Assembly: GCF_000818195.1 (NCBI RefSeq) | Contig: NZ_JTHL01000001.1 | Coordinates: 2,880,396-2,918,558 of the forward strand | Direction of reading: 5' to 3' | Source of the DNA: Streptomyces sp. 150FB | Lineage (GTDB): Bacteria > Actinomycetota > Actinomycetes > Streptomycetales > Streptomycetaceae | Length of the DNA: 38,163 nt | Part shown: positions 37,834 to 38,163 of the stretch, in pieces | How the letters are laid out: each line of letters opens with the position of its first letter | How positions within the stretch are numbered: the stretch's first letter is position 1 | The notes under the pieces: model-generated | What the model saw: only the letters and a program-made list of their open reading frames with translations | Database searches by the model: none | What the model was told of the DNA's origin: nothing | Program-made: the position numbers and the translations under genes

Positions 37834-38163
37834 GTGCCCGTACCACCGAACGCCCAGGCCTCCCGCGACTCCCAGCGCCACGGACGCTCGCGTACTCCGG
37901 ACCGGCGCGGCCGGGAAAGGCGCGTTCAGGACAGTCGGCACGGTGCCCGGCGCGCTCCGGACAGGGGTACGGAACCCGCCACCCGGCCGTCCGCCGACCC
38001 CGCCGGCGACGTGGTCCGCTGGGCGGTGTTCAGCACCCTGCTGGCGCCTGTGGTCCTGGTCGTCTACGGCACGTCCCTGGGCGGGGCCGCGGCCGCCGCG
38101 CTCGGTCTCGCGGCCGTGACGGCGGTCTGCCGGCTGCTGCTGCGCCAGTCCGAGCGCGCCGCG
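37834..38163 (+). CDS. Membrane protein, N-terminal part (cut by window end)
   Basis: GTG 37834 has CAGGGAG 5-11 bases upstream, and the frame stays open to the right edge (110 residues, no stop). The first 65 residues are Arg-rich and disordered (SRDSQRHGRSRTPDRRGRER). Two hydrophobic stretches follow: VVRWAVFSTLLAPVVLVVYG and GGAAAAALGLAAVTAVCRLL. It matches my memory of a small conserved Streptomyces membrane protein near adpA, but this is unverified. The function is unknown. Confidence 0.7.
   Translation, partial: MPVPPNAQASRDSQRHGRSRTPDRRGRERRVQDSRHGARRAPDRGTEPATRPSADPAGDVVRWAVFSTLLAPVVLVVYGTSLGGAAAAALGLAAVTAVCRLLLRQSERAA

Overview
The window is about 38 kb of high-GC actinobacterial chromosome, almost certainly Streptomyces. 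Third codon positions are nearly all G or C, GTG starts are common, and the gene families (DUF6507, Imm49, an NB-ARC/TPR regulator, TetR and GntR regulators, Tat-type siderophore lipoprotein) are typical of that genus. From memory of S. coelicolor, the order acyl-CoA dehydrogenase, leucine-catabolism operon, DesE-like lipoprotein, glmS resembles the SCO2774 to SCO2789 stretch. This was not checked by alignment.

Layout. (1) 1-556: the 3' end of a PucR-type regulator. (2) 701-4393: a polymorphic toxin cassette, with a DUF6507 protein translationally coupled to a 795-aa toxin ending in a PD-(D/E)xK-like nuclease, followed by an Imm49 immunity protein. The toxin tip and immunity gene are visibly less GC-rich than the toxin's N-terminal part. 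(3) 4618-8311: acyl-CoA dehydrogenase, TesB thioesterase, a putative phosphatase and a peroxiredoxin. (4) 8298-15106: a TetR regulator divergent from a leucine/isovalerate operon (carboxylase beta and alpha subunits, HMG-CoA lyase, acyl-CoA dehydrogenase). Two 16-bp operators lie in the divergent promoter region. (5) 15118-17896: three very small, translationally coupled genes, a HutC-type GntR regulator, a NUDIX hydrolase and a YdcF-like protein. A shared 14-bp box lies in front of both the small-gene operon and the gntR/NUDIX promoter pair. (6) 18116-21916: a secreted 1266-aa GH2 beta-galactosidase with a LamG domain inserted after the catalytic barrel, ending at a strong terminator. (7) 22070-23184: an iron-box-controlled DesE-like siderophore-binding lipoprotein. 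(8) 23244-27129: an NLR-like (NB-ARC plus TPR) protein with a short amyloid/RHIM-like N-terminal motif, convergent with a secreted beta-helix protein. (9) 27579-29780: a small conserved protein and glmS. (10) 29807-38163: an esterase, two membrane proteins, a serine beta-lactamase-like hydrolase, a YaaH-like membrane protein, a barrel-fold hydrolase-like protein divergent from a TetR regulator across a large palindrome, a universal stress protein, and the start of a membrane protein cut by the window edge.

How the genes work together. The best-supported pathway is branched-chain acyl-CoA and leucine degradation, probably repressed by the TetR protein. The toxin set is a self-contained conflict module. 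The most novel-looking items are the GntR/NUDIX/small-gene regulon, the NLR-like protein with its N-terminal motif and unexplained C-terminal tail, and an apparent DesE without an adjacent desferrioxamine biosynthetic cluster. No tRNA, rRNA, CRISPR array, insertion sequence or phage integrase was seen.
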